From the NCBI GenBank assembly GCA_035438985.1, contig DAORJK010000009.1, positions 1-64,000 on the forward strand: 64,000 bases of DNA, given 5' to 3'. Shown in pieces: positions 43,637 to 53,529 of the stretch (position 1 is its first letter; the number at the start of each line of letters is the position of its first letter). The notes beneath the pieces are model-generated. The model was not told the DNA's origin, did no database searches, and worked only from the letters and a program-made list of their open reading frames with translations. A program made the position numbers and the translations under genes. Source of the DNA: UBA4408 sp002389785 (GTDB taxonomy: Bacteria > Bacteroidota > Bacteroidia > UBA4408).

Positions 43637-44911
43637 ATGATAAAATATATATCAGCCCAAAACGCACTTCAACTTGTTTCTAAAGGAGATCGAATTTTTA
43701 TACAGGGTGGATGTGCTTCGCCCCAACTATTAGTCAAAAGCTTAATCGACCGACACACTGAATTAACGGATGTTGAAATCATTCATTTACATACAGAAGG
43801 TATTGCTGACTATGCCCGCCCTGAATACTCTGCGAGCTTCAAAGTGAATGTGTTTTTTACCGGAAGTAATATTCGTTCATTTATGAATCATCAAAATGTG
43901 CAATACATTCCGATGTTCTTAAGTGAAATTCCCGCCTTTTTTCGAAAAGGGAAAATGCCCATCGATATCGCTCTTATACAGGTTTCAACTCCTGATGAAC
44001 AGGGATTTTGTTCACTAGGAATTTCAGTCGACATTGCTAAAGCTGCAACAGAAGTTTCAAAAAAAATAATAGCATTAGTAAATCCAAACATGCCACACAC
44101 CTTTGGTGACGGGCAATTACATTACAGCAAATTTTCAGCGATTGTATATGATGAATCAGCTATTTTGGAACAAGAAAATCATTTGCCATCTGAAAATGAA
44201 TTAAAAATTGGTTACCACGTGGCCTCCTTAATTGAGGATGGTGCAACTATACAAATGGGCATTGGCGGAATTCCTTCGGCTGTGCTTAGTTGTTTACATA
44301 GTCATAAAAATTTGGGTATTCACACAGAAATGTTTACCGACAGCATTTTACCATTGGTTGAAAAAGGAATAATCAACGGCAGCAAAAAGTTTAATCATCG
44401 AGGTAAAATAGTAAGCACCTTTGTAATGGGCACACGCAAGTTATATGATTTTATACACAACAACGAACAAGTTGAAATGCTCGATGCTGCTTATGTGAAT
44501 AATACCTCAGTAATTCATCAAAACCCCAAAGTTGCAGCAATAAACAGTGCGATAGAAATTGATTTAAGTGGGCAAATTTGCGCCGATTCAATTGGAAGTA
44601 AAATTTACAGCGGAGTTGGAGGACAAATGGATTTTATACGAGGAGCATCCTTAAGCGAAGGTGGAAAACCCATAATTGCAATGCCTTCGGTAACTGCTAA
44701 TGGAATTTCAAAATTGGTTGCGACGCTAAAACCCGGAGCAGGTGTAGTAACCACTCGTGCCCATGTTCATTATGTTGTAACGGAATATGGTGTTGCCGAT
44801 TTATATGGAAAAAATTTGGCACAGCGGGCAAAAGCCTTAATAGGTATTGCTCATCCTAATCATCAAGAAGTTTTAGAAAAATCAGCCTATGAATTGTATG
44901 GAAAGTTGTAA
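43637..44911 (+). CDS. Acetyl-CoA hydrolase/transferase family protein
   Basis: 424 residues, the size of 4-hydroxybutyrate or butyrate CoA-transferases of the Cat1/AbfT family. The reaction moves CoA between acyl groups through a glutamyl-CoA intermediate. Seen: GDRIFIQGGCASPQLLVKSL near the start, LIEDGATIQMGIGGIPSAVLSCL, TEMFTDSILPLVEKG, GVGGQMDFIRGA, and the C-terminal VVTEYGVADLYGKNLAQRAKALIGIAHP. Cytosolic, monocistronic. Acyl specificity cannot be read; it lies among unrelated T9SS genes. Confidence 0.93.
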   Translation: MIKYISAQNALQLVSKGDRIFIQGGCASPQLLVKSLIDRHTELTDVEIIHLHTEGIADYARPEYSASFKVNVFFTGSNIRSFMNHQNVQYIPMFLSEIPAFFRKGKMPIDIALIQVSTPDEQGFCSLGISVDIAKAATEVSKKIIALVNPNMPHTFGDGQLHYSKFSAIVYDESAILEQENHLPSENELKIGYHVASLIEDGATIQMGIGGIPSAVLSCLHSHKNLGIHTEMFTDSILPLVEKGIINGSKKFNHRGKIVSTFVMGTRKLYDFIHNNEQVEMLDAAYVNNTSVIHQNPKVAAINSAIEIDLSGQICADSIGSKIYSGVGGQMDFIRGASLSEGGKPIIAMPSVTANGISKLVATLKPGAGVVTTRAHVHYVVTEYGVADLYGKNLAQRAKALIGIAHPNHQEVLEKSAYELYGKL

Positions 44912-44929
44912 ATGAGCCGGCATCATTTG

Positions 44930-47188
44930 TTAGCGCATTACCATTACTTTTGTACTGGTAAAGTTTCCACCGGTTTTAGTTTCTACACGTAACAAATAAA
45001 TACCTTCGTCAAGCGCTGAAATATCAATCGGTAACTTCGTGCTTTGCTTTATAGAACTCACTAATTTTCCGGTTAAATCATACATTTCTATAGTAGCAAT
45101 GTACTGCTCAGTTGTATTAATTTGTAATAACGAACTGGCAGGATTGGGATATACCTGCAAGCTTGTATTCACATTTAAATTATTTCGTTCTACTCCAATG
45201 TATAACTTTTCACAAGCTCCAAAAACCGGATGCAACATTAAGCTGCCGAAAATAATGGATTGGTTCCAACCGCTGCCAATGTTATAATACAACTTGCTTC
45301 CATTGTCCGTTCGTTTATCTAATCCAATATTTAATTCATTGGCGGTACTTTGCACCCATCCGATAAAAAAATTACCGGGCGAAAGCGTAAGCTGTGTATC
45401 CAAATCGAGTTTGTAAAATCCATCGATTACATGATTGTACTTAGGCGAAAAATTGGTTGTTGTTTGATAAATAATTCCACCTGGTTCTCCTCCTGATTCA
45501 TTCCAAATTGTTAACCGAAATACTTTATTCGTAGCATTATCCACCACGGGATTAAAATACACATAAGCACCACTTATTACATCTGTTTTTGAAAGTGTAA
45601 ACTTAAGTGCTACCTGCCCTCCTGCTTGCACTACACCGTAAGCCGATTCAGCAGAAGCATCATCGTACGCAAAATAATTAGTAATGTGTTGTACAAAACT
45701 TACTTTATCGTTTTCAGGAATTTGATCAGGAGTACCACTGCGTTCGTGTGTAAAAATAAAATCGCGACAAGATGTCAAGGTATCTGAGAAATCAAAATTG
45801 ATCGGTGGATTGGTTGCGGTTGGAAAATTAAAACTCACACCGGGATACGAAGGATCAATATTGGTGGTTAATGTAGGTGTATAAGTTCCAACTACAGCGC
45901 CTGTATTATCAGTTACCGAATAGGAATAAAAACCATAATTCAAAGGTGAAGTATTCAAGTTTTCAATCGTATTATCAAGCGTAGTTTTCATCATCAGTTT
46001 GTCGTACTGAGTATAAGGAACAGCTTGATATTCGTTTAACAAGGATGAAGGTGCATACGCAAAAGCAATATCGTTTAAAACGGTATCGCTAGGAGCAGTT
46101 ATTTTTTTAAGTCTTACATAATCTAAATGCCAATGATCAACATTCCCTGAAAGGGTTGCATAATTTTTAAAACGAAACTGAAAACCATCAAACAAATAAG
46201 GAGATCCTGAGCGCAAATACAAATTCACTTTATTGAAATCAGCACCAGGCACTAATGGTTTTCCGGGACTAGCCCACATGTGATTCCAATTTCCGGTATT
46301 GTCTTTAAACTCTAACACCAACGAATCGGTTGCCTCGGGTGTATTTCCTAAACCTTTTGCCTGGTAAAAAAAACTAAAAAGTATGCTATCATTTCCAAGC
46401 GGTTGGCTTAAATCGATGTATTTAGAACTTAATTTATCGGCCAAACCATAAGCCACAGTATTCACAAAATTGTAAGGATATCCGGTTGAATCCAAACCAT
46501 CAAAAGTAGCAACACCAATACTCGGAGGATTTATTGGATAGGTATTATTTATAAAAACTTCATTCTCGTACCATAAGGTTGTTCCGGGAAAAAATTTCGT
46601 ATTCACATAGGTAATACTATCAATTTCGAGTATGCGCGTTGTATCCAATTGCACCAAAATTTGATACAATAACGTATCCACAATCGTATCGTAAACCGGT
46701 CGGTAGTAGGGAAGCCAAGCATTGATGGATTCTGTTATTTGACTAGTATTAAGCAAGTTTTCGTACACATCTATTACAAATGTTGGAGGCAAAATGGCCG
46801 TTGAGTCCAATTTATTGGTCACTGCATTGTAGGTGAAAGAATATGCTGTATCGCTTACATAAGTAATGGTATCGACCAAATTACCATTTACTCTAAATGA
46901 ATACAATACCGCTTTAGTTTTTGCAGAAGCCGGATATTGAGCAGAATCGTAAGAAGTAATTTTATTGCTACTAAAATCATCAACGAATGGAAGCGAAAGA
47001 GAAGTAGTGTCTTTTATAAATATCACAATATTTTTATAGGTATTTGTGATTTTAGACTGCTCATTAAATTTAGCTTTATGAAATAAAGATGGATTGGCAG
47101 ATAAGTCATACTCCTTCTCCTGGGCTTGCACAAAGCCCGAAAAAACAATACATAAAACGGTGATATTAATTAGGAGTATTTTCTTCAT
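44930..47188 (-). CDS. T9SS type A secreted protein, large
   Basis: 752 residues. The signal peptide is KKILLINITVLCIVFSGFVQAQ. No enzymatic domain is recognised; the body is beta-rich with FYQAKGLGNTPEATDSLVLEF and FQFRFKNYATLSGNVDHWHLDYVRL, resembling jelly-roll/MAM-like segments of large Bacteroidota surface proteins. The last 80 residues are a type A sorting domain (QVYPNPASSLLQINTTEQYI ... SALDEGIYLLRVETKTGGNFTSTKVMVMR). The start overlaps the 3' end of the PASTA gene by 23 bases, so the two are translationally linked. Confidence 0.9.
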   Translation of the reverse strand: MKKILLINITVLCIVFSGFVQAQEKEYDLSANPSLFHKAKFNEQSKITNTYKNIVIFIKDTTSLSLPFVDDFSSNKITSYDSAQYPASAKTKAVLYSFRVNGNLVDTITYVSDTAYSFTYNAVTNKLDSTAILPPTFVIDVYENLLNTSQITESINAWLPYYRPVYDTIVDTLLYQILVQLDTTRILEIDSITYVNTKFFPGTTLWYENEVFINNTYPINPPSIGVATFDGLDSTGYPYNFVNTVAYGLADKLSSKYIDLSQPLGNDSILFSFFYQAKGLGNTPEATDSLVLEFKDNTGNWNHMWASPGKPLVPGADFNKVNLYLRSGSPYLFDGFQFRFKNYATLSGNVDHWHLDYVRLKKITAPSDTVLNDIAFAYAPSSLLNEYQAVPYTQYDKLMMKTTLDNTIENLNTSPLNYGFYSYSVTDNTGAVVGTYTPTLTTNIDPSYPGVSFNFPTATNPPINFDFSDTLTSCRDFIFTHERSGTPDQIPENDKVSFVQHITNYFAYDDASAESAYGVVQAGGQVALKFTLSKTDVISGAYVYFNPVVDNATNKVFRLTIWNESGGEPGGIIYQTTTNFSPKYNHVIDGFYKLDLDTQLTLSPGNFFIGWVQSTANELNIGLDKRTDNGSKLYYNIGSGWNQSIIFGSLMLHPVFGACEKLYIGVERNNLNVNTSLQVYPNPASSLLQINTTEQYIATIEMYDLTGKLVSSIKQSTKLPIDISALDEGIYLLRVETKTGGNFTSTKVMVMR

Positions 47189-47984
47189 CGGTAGCTAAAC
47201 TATCGTTAATTGGTAATTTTATTTTAGATGCATCCTGAGTAAAAAATAAGTCTACACTTCTTCCCGGATTTATCATTGCTCCATTCGCAAAACCGGGTGT
47301 TTGCTTATATACTTTTGCTAAACTTGTATCTTTAATGGTTGCATCAAAGACTTCGGCACCAAGCACCAAGGAGGCTGCTACCACGGCATTTTCAGCTTCC
47401 TTTCGTGTTAAACCTATTAAATTTGGTAAAGGCACTTTCTCACCTTTTAATCCATCTCCCAGCACCAAATCAATTTTTGTGTTGCGCATGATCAAGGTCC
47501 CAGGCTTAATTTCTCGGCCTTTGTAAAGTTGCTTCAATACTGCATTAAACGCATAATCGGGAATGTACTTTAAATTACCGGTTTCCAACCCATAAGTTTC
47601 AAGCATTGCAGATGCCTGACGTAAGGAAACGTCAATTAAATTAGGCATTTGAACTTTGGGTGGATTTACTGCATTCACAGTTAAATAAACTGTTCGATTT
47701 TGCTTTACTTTAAAATTAGCTGAAGGATTTTGTTCCACAATAGTACCGGGTTTTTGATCTTCGTCGTAAATTGAATCAATCACAACATAACGCAAATCCA
47801 TTTGTTCTATTGTCTTTGCAGCATCTTTAATTAGCTTGCCTTTTAAATCCGGTACTTCAATAGTTTTACCATGCAGGGTATACGTTGAAATAAATTTGAA
47901 GGCGCACCACAACACCAATGCAACTACTGCCAATGCTATTGCTGCATGTTTAAAAAATAGTTTACTTCTTAAAAATTCTATCAC
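47166..47984 (-). CDS. PASTA-domain membrane protein
   Basis: 272 residues with a GTG start at 47984 (no ATG nearby). One transmembrane helix (about 13-34) precedes three PASTA repeats (about 40-110, 112-183, 190-256), each with the P.L.G....A...L pattern. PASTA domains bind muropeptides or beta-lactams in penicillin-binding proteins and kinases; here there is no kinase or transpeptidase. It lies 37 bases downstream of the double Ddl gene, in the order Ddl-PASTA-RluD common in Bacteroidota, though rluD is now several genes away. Confidence 0.9.
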   Translation of the reverse strand: MIEFLRSKLFFKHAAIALAVVALVLWCAFKFISTYTLHGKTIEVPDLKGKLIKDAAKTIEQMDLRYVVIDSIYDEDQKPGTIVEQNPSANFKVKQNRTVYLTVNAVNPPKVQMPNLIDVSLRQASAMLETYGLETGNLKYIPDYAFNAVLKQLYKGREIKPGTLIMRNTKIDLVLGDGLKGEKVPLPNLIGLTRKEAENAVVAASLVLGAEVFDATIKDTSLAKVYKQTPGFANGAMINPGRSVDLFFTQDASKIKLPINDSLATDEENTPN

Positions 47985-48021
47985 GTTATATTGTGTTTTC
48001 GGGCGATTAACTGAATCCTGT

Positions 48022-50724
48022 TTACTTAATGACTAATTTTTTTCCAAACTTTTGAAAGGCAAAGTTCAAAATTCCATCAATAAAATCGTATGGTTTTAGT
48101 CCATCAATTGCAGCTTGATGAAAAATGCAAGTAGCAGGAGTCATTCCTGGTAGTGAATTTACTTCAATAAATATAACCTCCACTTTTTTATTCTCAAAAA
48201 TCCGAACAAATGCATCAATACGAGCATACCCGTTTATATTGAGCAATCGAGCGGCTTTTTCGAGTTCGGCTTTCACTTGTGCTGAAATTAAATTTCGTAC
48301 TTCCTCATTTTTTGCAAAGCGCGCCGGAGTAATGTTTTGACCTTGACCAGCTAAAAATTTTTCTTCAAGTGACAGTACTTCTCCTTCTGACAATGCCTCA
48401 CTGGGTTCAAAAACTTCATAGCTTACCCTGCCTTCTTTGTCAAAATGAGTCAACATGCCTCCGGTAATTTCCAAAAAATGTTGCGCTCCATTTTTACTGA
48501 TCAGTTCTTCAACCAAAAATTCATTTTTTATGGGAAATTCTTCTTTGGGCTTTACCTTTAACAAGGCTGCTTTGGCTTCATCGAGTGCTTGGTCCTTTCT
48601 AAAAATTAAATCTGCGAAAGCTCGCAATTCGTCCTCGTTTTTAATTTTACGTACCGCACTACTGCAACCATCATCAACCGGTTTGGCAATTAATGGGAAC
48701 TTTATTTTGGATGTTAAGTCAGCAATTGCTTTTCCGGTATCAGCTAACCAAACTTCTTCCTTCACTACCAAATGTTCAGCTACCAATTGATTGTTTTTAC
48801 GCAGCAATTCGTTGGTTTGATATTTATTGATGGTAATACCGGAACTAATGGCATCAGAACCATTGTATGGCAAACCAACTTTCTCAAGTTGTTGTTGCAC
48901 GGCTCCATCTTCACCTGGACGGCCATGTAAGGCAATAAATACAGCATCTGCCACAGTAGCTAAACTAGTATAAGTGAGTTCTTGCGGCTTAGCTAAATTT
49001 GCTTCATGTGCGTATTCAGCTGTAATACTGCTGCATTCGTTTATTATCTTGTTTACGATGGGATGTATCGCATAATGGCGAATTTTTTCACCGATGTCAT
49101 CAGCATTGTCTTTTAATAAAATATTGATGGGTATCTGATACATTAAATGCTGTTGCTCATTGCCGGTAAGAAACACAGGAATAGGTTGGTACTTTGTTGA
49201 AGAGGAAAGTTTTTCGTAAATATTTCTACCGCTTTCAACACTGATATGACGTTCGCTGCTAAAGCCTCCCAACAATACAGCCACTTTAATTTTTTGAATA
49301 CGTTCCGATTTTTCGCGAGCAATGGCTTCATCTAGTTGCTGCATCAAGCGCGCGCTTGCTAAACACCCTGGCATATCAATTTGCCGTTGTTGCAACGAAA
49401 TTCGAATAATGTAGGTTAAAAACTGTGAAGGATTTAAACCTATTTCCGCAGCCTGGTGAAAAAAGAAGGACGAAGGCATCATCCCGGATGTAGTATTCGG
49501 ATCGTTTAAGAAGACTTGTCCTGATTTTGAAATAAAACCATCAATGCGTGCGTACACATCAAATTTAAATTGATGAAATAATTTTTCACAAGCTGTTCGA
49601 ATCTTTTCAATTTGCTCTTCGGGTAAATCTATGGGAGTTATTTTGCGCGATAAGCCGGGTAAATATTTACTACGGTAATCAAATAATTCTTTTCCCTTTT
49701 TAATTTCAGTTGGAGGCAATGCAATTGCAGATTTTCCATCCGTGTTAAGTTCATTTTGCAATACAATGCAACTAAATTCTCTTCCTTCAATAAATCCTTC
49801 AATTACCACTTTTTGCTCTCCATCGAGCGATTCAAGTAATAAATGCTCCTGGGTTTTAAACTGTTCATTTAAATAAGTCACTAAATCTGAAGGATGGTAA
49901 AGTACTTCGTTCTTTACTTTAACCGGTATTCCAATACCTTCCCGAATGTCCGTAAGGGTGCGAACTAAATTAAATTTTTCATTTTCATTGAGCTTATTCC
50001 ATTCTTCGGAACTTAGCTCGTGTAAGAAAAAACTTTTGTTTACCGCTTTTATAAATTCTGCTTGGTTGGCAGCAGAAATAATACTTACACCAATAGAAGA
50101 ACCTTGGGTTGCGGCCTTTACTACCAATGGAAATTGAATCGTTTGTTTTGCTTGTTCAAAAATTGCTTCTTGTGGTTCATTCAGCCAACTTGCTTTTTCA
50201 AGAACCATAAAATCAGGGCTTGCAAATCCTGCATCTTTCATGAGTTGTTTTTGCAAAGCTTTATCGATACCAATTTGAGAAGGTCGTATACCACTGCCGG
50301 AGTAAGGCATATCAACCGATTGAAGTATACTTTGAATTTTTCCGTCTTCACCAAAAGGACCATGCAAGCATAAGAACGCAAAATCAAAATGCTCTTTAAA
50401 ATCTTCGGCAGCTAGCTGGGTACCTAATGTTTGAGTAAGATTTTGTTGTTCAGAAGCAGATAAATTTCCAAGACTTTCGGCATATATCTGATAATCGCCG
50501 CTTTTAGCAGGGATGCTGTTGGCAGGAGGATAAAAATCGCGAATACTTCCTTTGTAAACATACTCCCAGTTGAGTAAGATAAAATTCCCGAAACTATCTA
50601 CAAAAACAGGCACAGCTTCAAAGAGCGCCTTGTTTAAATTATCGTAAACGGTACGACCGCCGGCAAAAGATATTTCTCGCTCTTTGCTATAACCGCCAAA
50701 TAGAATCCCAATACGTATTTTCAT
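48022..50724 (-). CDS. Tandem D-alanine-D-alanine ligase fusion
   Basis: 900 residues, about 2.5 times a normal Ddl. Both halves have N-terminal Ddl domains (GILFGGYSKEREISFAGG and VAVLLGGFSSERHISVESG), LHG..GEDG motifs (HGPFGEDGKIQ, HGRPGEDGAVQ) and ATP-grasp folds. The first half keeps VKAATQGSSIGVS at the ATP loop but reads NDPNTTSGMM where the metal/substrate loop should be E.NT.PGMT. The second half keeps EVNSLPGMTPATC but has KPVDDGCSSAVRKI at the ATP loop. D-Ala-D-Ala synthesis for peptidoglycan is the expected role; one half may be regulatory or use another substrate. The downstream PASTA gene is 37 bases away. Confidence 0.88.
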   Translation of the reverse strand: MKIRIGILFGGYSKEREISFAGGRTVYDNLNKALFEAVPVFVDSFGNFILLNWEYVYKGSIRDFYPPANSIPAKSGDYQIYAESLGNLSASEQQNLTQTLGTQLAAEDFKEHFDFAFLCLHGPFGEDGKIQSILQSVDMPYSGSGIRPSQIGIDKALQKQLMKDAGFASPDFMVLEKASWLNEPQEAIFEQAKQTIQFPLVVKAATQGSSIGVSIISAANQAEFIKAVNKSFFLHELSSEEWNKLNENEKFNLVRTLTDIREGIGIPVKVKNEVLYHPSDLVTYLNEQFKTQEHLLLESLDGEQKVVIEGFIEGREFSCIVLQNELNTDGKSAIALPPTEIKKGKELFDYRSKYLPGLSRKITPIDLPEEQIEKIRTACEKLFHQFKFDVYARIDGFISKSGQVFLNDPNTTSGMMPSSFFFHQAAEIGLNPSQFLTYIIRISLQQRQIDMPGCLASARLMQQLDEAIAREKSERIQKIKVAVLLGGFSSERHISVESGRNIYEKLSSSTKYQPIPVFLTGNEQQHLMYQIPINILLKDNADDIGEKIRHYAIHPIVNKIINECSSITAEYAHEANLAKPQELTYTSLATVADAVFIALHGRPGEDGAVQQQLEKVGLPYNGSDAISSGITINKYQTNELLRKNNQLVAEHLVVKEEVWLADTGKAIADLTSKIKFPLIAKPVDDGCSSAVRKIKNEDELRAFADLIFRKDQALDEAKAALLKVKPKEEFPIKNEFLVEELISKNGAQHFLEITGGMLTHFDKEGRVSYEVFEPSEALSEGEVLSLEEKFLAGQGQNITPARFAKNEEVRNLISAQVKAELEKAARLLNINGYARIDAFVRIFENKKVEVIFIEVNSLPGMTPATCIFHQAAIDGLKPYDFIDGILNFAFQKFGKKLVIK

Positions 50725-50875
50725 AAATTAAAAAAAACGTGTAAAGATAATTAATGTGAGGGGATTCGCAATTGAGAAATTGGGAAAGTTATGACCTGAT
50801 TTTGAACTTTTGAAAGGAAATCTAGTTTGTAGTTTAAGATGTTAATTAGTCAAAACTACCGCAATTTTTTTTTCT

Positions 50876-50883
50876 TATTTTTG
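50876..50883 (+). promoter_or_regulatory. Promoter -7 box of the cysteine desulfurase gene
   Basis: TATTTTTG, with predicted transcription start near 50888 and a leader of about 16 nt. No convincing -33 TTG. Confidence 0.45.
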
Positions 50884-50903
50884 CGGTTCTTAATTTTGGT
50901 AAT

Positions 50904-52037
50904 ATGAAAGTATATCTAGATAATGCAGCCACAACAGCGATGGATCCTGAGGTAATTGAAGCCATGTTACCGGTAATGCAACACCAGTTTGGAAATCCCT
51001 CTTCGGTCCATTCTTTTGGTCGTACTACCCGAGCTGCTATTGAAAATGCCCGCAAATCAATTGCTAAACTATTAAATACTTCTCCGGCTGAATTATTTTT
51101 TACTTCCGGCGGTACCGAAGCCGACAACATGGCTATTTTAGGAGCTGTAAATGATCTTGGAATTACCCATGCCATTACTTCAAAAATTGAACATCATGCA
51201 GTTTTACATACACTTGAATCGCTTGAAAAACAAGGTAAAATAAAATTGAGTTTTGTAAACTTAACTGCCAAAGGAGAAGTAGATTTAGTACATCTGGAAG
51301 AACTTCTTAAAAATAATCCCCGCAGTTTGGTATCGTTAATGGAAGCCAACAACGAATTAGGAAATTTACTTCCAATTCAAAAAGTGGGAGAAATTTGTGA
51401 AAAATACGATGCGGTTTTTCATTCTGATACTGTTCAAACAATGGGGCATTATGTGCATGATTTACAAAAAATAAATGTGCATTTTGTAACCTGTGCTGCG
51501 CACAAATTTCACGGCCCTAAAGGAATCGGATTTTTGTATGTAAATTCAAAAATCAAAATAAATCCCATGATTCATGGCGGTTCTCAAGAGCGCAATATGC
51601 GAGGCGGTACTGAAAATGTACATGGAATTATTGGACTGGCCAAAGCACTCGAAATCGCTTACCGCGATATGGAAGCGCATCAAAAACATATACAAGGAAT
51701 TAAATCCTACATGATTGAAAAATTGAAAAGTGAAATTCCGGGAATTAGTTTTAATGGAACTGCCACCGAAAATTCCTTGTATACAGTGTTAAATGTACAC
51801 TTCCCTCCTACTGATACAGCCGAAATGTTGTTGTTTAATTTGGATATTTTAGGAATTGCCGTTTCGGGTGGAAGTGCCTGTACCTCGGGCAGCAACCAAG
51901 GTTCGCACGTGTTACGTGGAATTGGTGTGGATCAAAGTCGCCCTTCCATTCGCTTTTCATTTTGTAAAAACACAACCAAAGAAGAAATTGATTTTACTGT
52001 TTCAAAATTGAAAGAAATGTTTTTAGTAAAAGCCTAA
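50904..52037 (+). CDS. Cysteine desulfurase (IscS/NifS family)
   Basis: 377 residues. PLP-dependent class V aminotransferase fold; it takes sulfur from L-cysteine for Fe-S clusters, tRNA thiolation and other uses. The N-terminus VYLDNAATTAMDPEVIEAM is diagnostic. The PLP lysine is in CAAHKFHGPKGIGFLY and the sulfur-accepting cysteine in VSGGSACTSGSNQGSHVL. No iscU or suf gene is adjacent. It starts a plus-strand pair with the HEAT-like gene 23 bases downstream. Confidence 0.95.
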   Translation: MKVYLDNAATTAMDPEVIEAMLPVMQHQFGNPSSVHSFGRTTRAAIENARKSIAKLLNTSPAELFFTSGGTEADNMAILGAVNDLGITHAITSKIEHHAVLHTLESLEKQGKIKLSFVNLTAKGEVDLVHLEELLKNNPRSLVSLMEANNELGNLLPIQKVGEICEKYDAVFHSDTVQTMGHYVHDLQKINVHFVTCAAHKFHGPKGIGFLYVNSKIKINPMIHGGSQERNMRGGTENVHGIIGLAKALEIAYRDMEAHQKHIQGIKSYMIEKLKSEIPGISFNGTATENSLYTVLNVHFPPTDTAEMLLFNLDILGIAVSGGSACTSGSNQGSHVLRGIGVDQSRPSIRFSFCKNTTKEEIDFTVSKLKEMFLVKA

Positions 52038-52060
52038 AAACAAAACCAACTTATCCTGTA

Positions 52061-52588
52061 ATGAAAAAGAAAATAGATATTCCCGAAATTGATCCTCAAA
52101 AACTATTTGACGAAGAAAATTATAAAACCATTGTTATAGCTAAAGCCGATGATGATTCAGATGCTAAAGCCAGCGGGGATAAAATTAGTACACTCATTGA
52201 ACTGATCTCAAAAAAGGAAACCAAAGAATTCAAGCACGATACCTTAAAAATATTGAAAGAGGAACAAGGACTACCCTTGTTGTTAAAAGCCATCAATAAA
52301 AGCAAGAATCCACAAGTAAAGCAGGCGCTGGTTGCTGCTTGTTGGGAAGCCAATCTGGATTGTACGCCGCACCTTAATTATTTTGTAGACCTGGCCATAA
52401 ACAACGACTTCCTTGTTACACTTGAAGCAACTACTGTAATACAGGAAATGTTGGGTCCTTTTGATGCTGACGAATTAAGTCAAGCAATTACAAAAGTGGA
52501 AGAGGGTATTAAAACATTTTGCAAAGAAGACAAAGGTGCTTTATTAGAACAACTATTGAATATTCTGCAAACCTTTGCAGGCAATTAA
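52061..52588 (+). CDS. HEAT-repeat-like hypothetical protein
   Basis: 175 residues, cytosolic, acidic. After a charged N-terminal 45 residues it is entirely helical with about three HEAT-like pairs (ISTLIELISKKETKEFKHDTLKIL ... LPLLLKAINKSKNPQVKQALVAACWE ... FLVTLEATTVIQEML). No catalytic motif is visible. It is 23 bases downstream of the cysteine desulfurase gene on the same strand, suggesting co-transcription, but nothing else ties it to Fe-S metabolism. Family not recognised with certainty. Confidence 0.7.
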   Translation: MKKKIDIPEIDPQKLFDEENYKTIVIAKADDDSDAKASGDKISTLIELISKKETKEFKHDTLKILKEEQGLPLLLKAINKSKNPQVKQALVAACWEANLDCTPHLNYFVDLAINNDFLVTLEATTVIQEMLGPFDADELSQAITKVEEGIKTFCKEDKGALLEQLLNILQTFAGN

Positions 52589-52598
52589 TTGACTTGTG

Positions 52599-52991
52599 TT
52601 AAAATTGAGCTCTCAAGAAATATAGCGAGAGTAAAAACAAAAAGGACAAGAACAACGAATAGCTCACAATTTTTATCACTTGAATTGCGTCTTTTCTTTT
52701 CCAATCTGCATTCGTAATTTTTTCACGGCGTTGGTTTATCTCCTTAAAGTTATACAGATGAAACCATCCATACGCTACACAAAATCGCTGTCGAATTTGT
52801 AGAATTAATATTGAGGTGTAAACGGCTATTACTGCAATAAAAATAAAGAGTAAAAAATTAAAGGGTAATAAAAACAGTAAGAGCGAACTGCTAAGAAGTA
52901 AGAGCAAACCGAGTTTTAACTTTTTAGCCCTTCTTAAAATTTCCTCTTTTCCAATATTGCAAACTCCTGGAATGTATTCGCTTTGCTGCAC
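52599..52991 (-). CDS. Small membrane protein, unknown
   Basis: 130 residues with a GTG start (no ATG in frame nearby). Two hydrophobic segments lie back to back at about 28-45 and 46-66 (LLLLLSSSLLLFLLPFN / FLLFIFIAVIAVYTSI), with another at the C-terminus (IVSYSLFLSFLFLLSLYFL), separated by a basic loop (RREKITNADWKRKDAI). It is the last gene of the DUF5606-M3-DinB operon, 4 bases after the DinB stop. No family recognised. Confidence 0.65.
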   Translation of the reverse strand: MQQSEYIPGVCNIGKEEILRRAKKLKLGLLLLLSSSLLLFLLPFNFLLFIFIAVIAVYTSILILQIRQRFCVAYGWFHLYNFKEINQRREKITNADWKRKDAIQVIKIVSYSLFLSFLFLLSLYFLRAQF

Positions 52992-52995
52992 TTAG

Positions 52996-53511
52996 TTAGT
53001 GGTTTAAATATCGTTCGCGAATTACTTTTAAATGATGAATTTCGTGACCGGCCATAATAAACAAAATTGCTCGAACTGATATCGCCTGTTTATTCGCAAG
53101 GCCCATCTCAGAAAAAGCATCGGGAGTAAAGCTCTTAAAAAGTGATAGGTGAGATTCACGTACGATGCTAAATTCGTGCGCCAGATCATAAAAGCTGCGT
53201 GAATCAAAGTTAGCAGCCGCCACGTAAGCATTTTCATCGAAACCCGGAAAACTGTTTTTATCCTTGCGTGCAATACACAGCGCACGGTAACCGAAAATTC
53301 GTTCTGTATCTATCAAATGGCCGACAATTTCCTTAATGCTCCATTTACCTTCCGCATAACGGTATGTTTCTCGTTCTTCCGGAATTTCTGATAAAAAAGC
53401 CTGCATGGCTATAATTTGATCTTCGAGCGCCTTAATAGGATTGTCGACTTTTACCAAATCGATGTAATTTTTGTAGTATGGGGCATACTCCGAAGGTTCA
53501 GGTCTTTTCAT
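52996..53511 (-). CDS. DinB-family protein
   Basis: 171 residues. A four-helix-bundle DinB/YfiT-like fold with the three putative metal His: in IKEIVGHLIDTERIF, in FYDLAHEFSIVRE or a neighbouring residue, and in IMAGHEIHHLKVIRERYL. Members often depend on low-molecular-weight thiols; the substrate here is unknown. It is 18 bases from the M3 peptidase start and 4 bases from the next gene, in a leftward operon. Confidence 0.88.
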   Translation of the reverse strand: MKRPEPSEYAPYYKNYIDLVKVDNPIKALEDQIIAMQAFLSEIPEERETYRYAEGKWSIKEIVGHLIDTERIFGYRALCIARKDKNSFPGFDENAYVAAANFDSRSFYDLAHEFSIVRESHLSLFKSFTPDAFSEMGLANKQAISVRAILFIMAGHEIHHLKVIRERYLNH

Positions 53512-53529
53512 TCGCTTGGGTTTAGAGTA

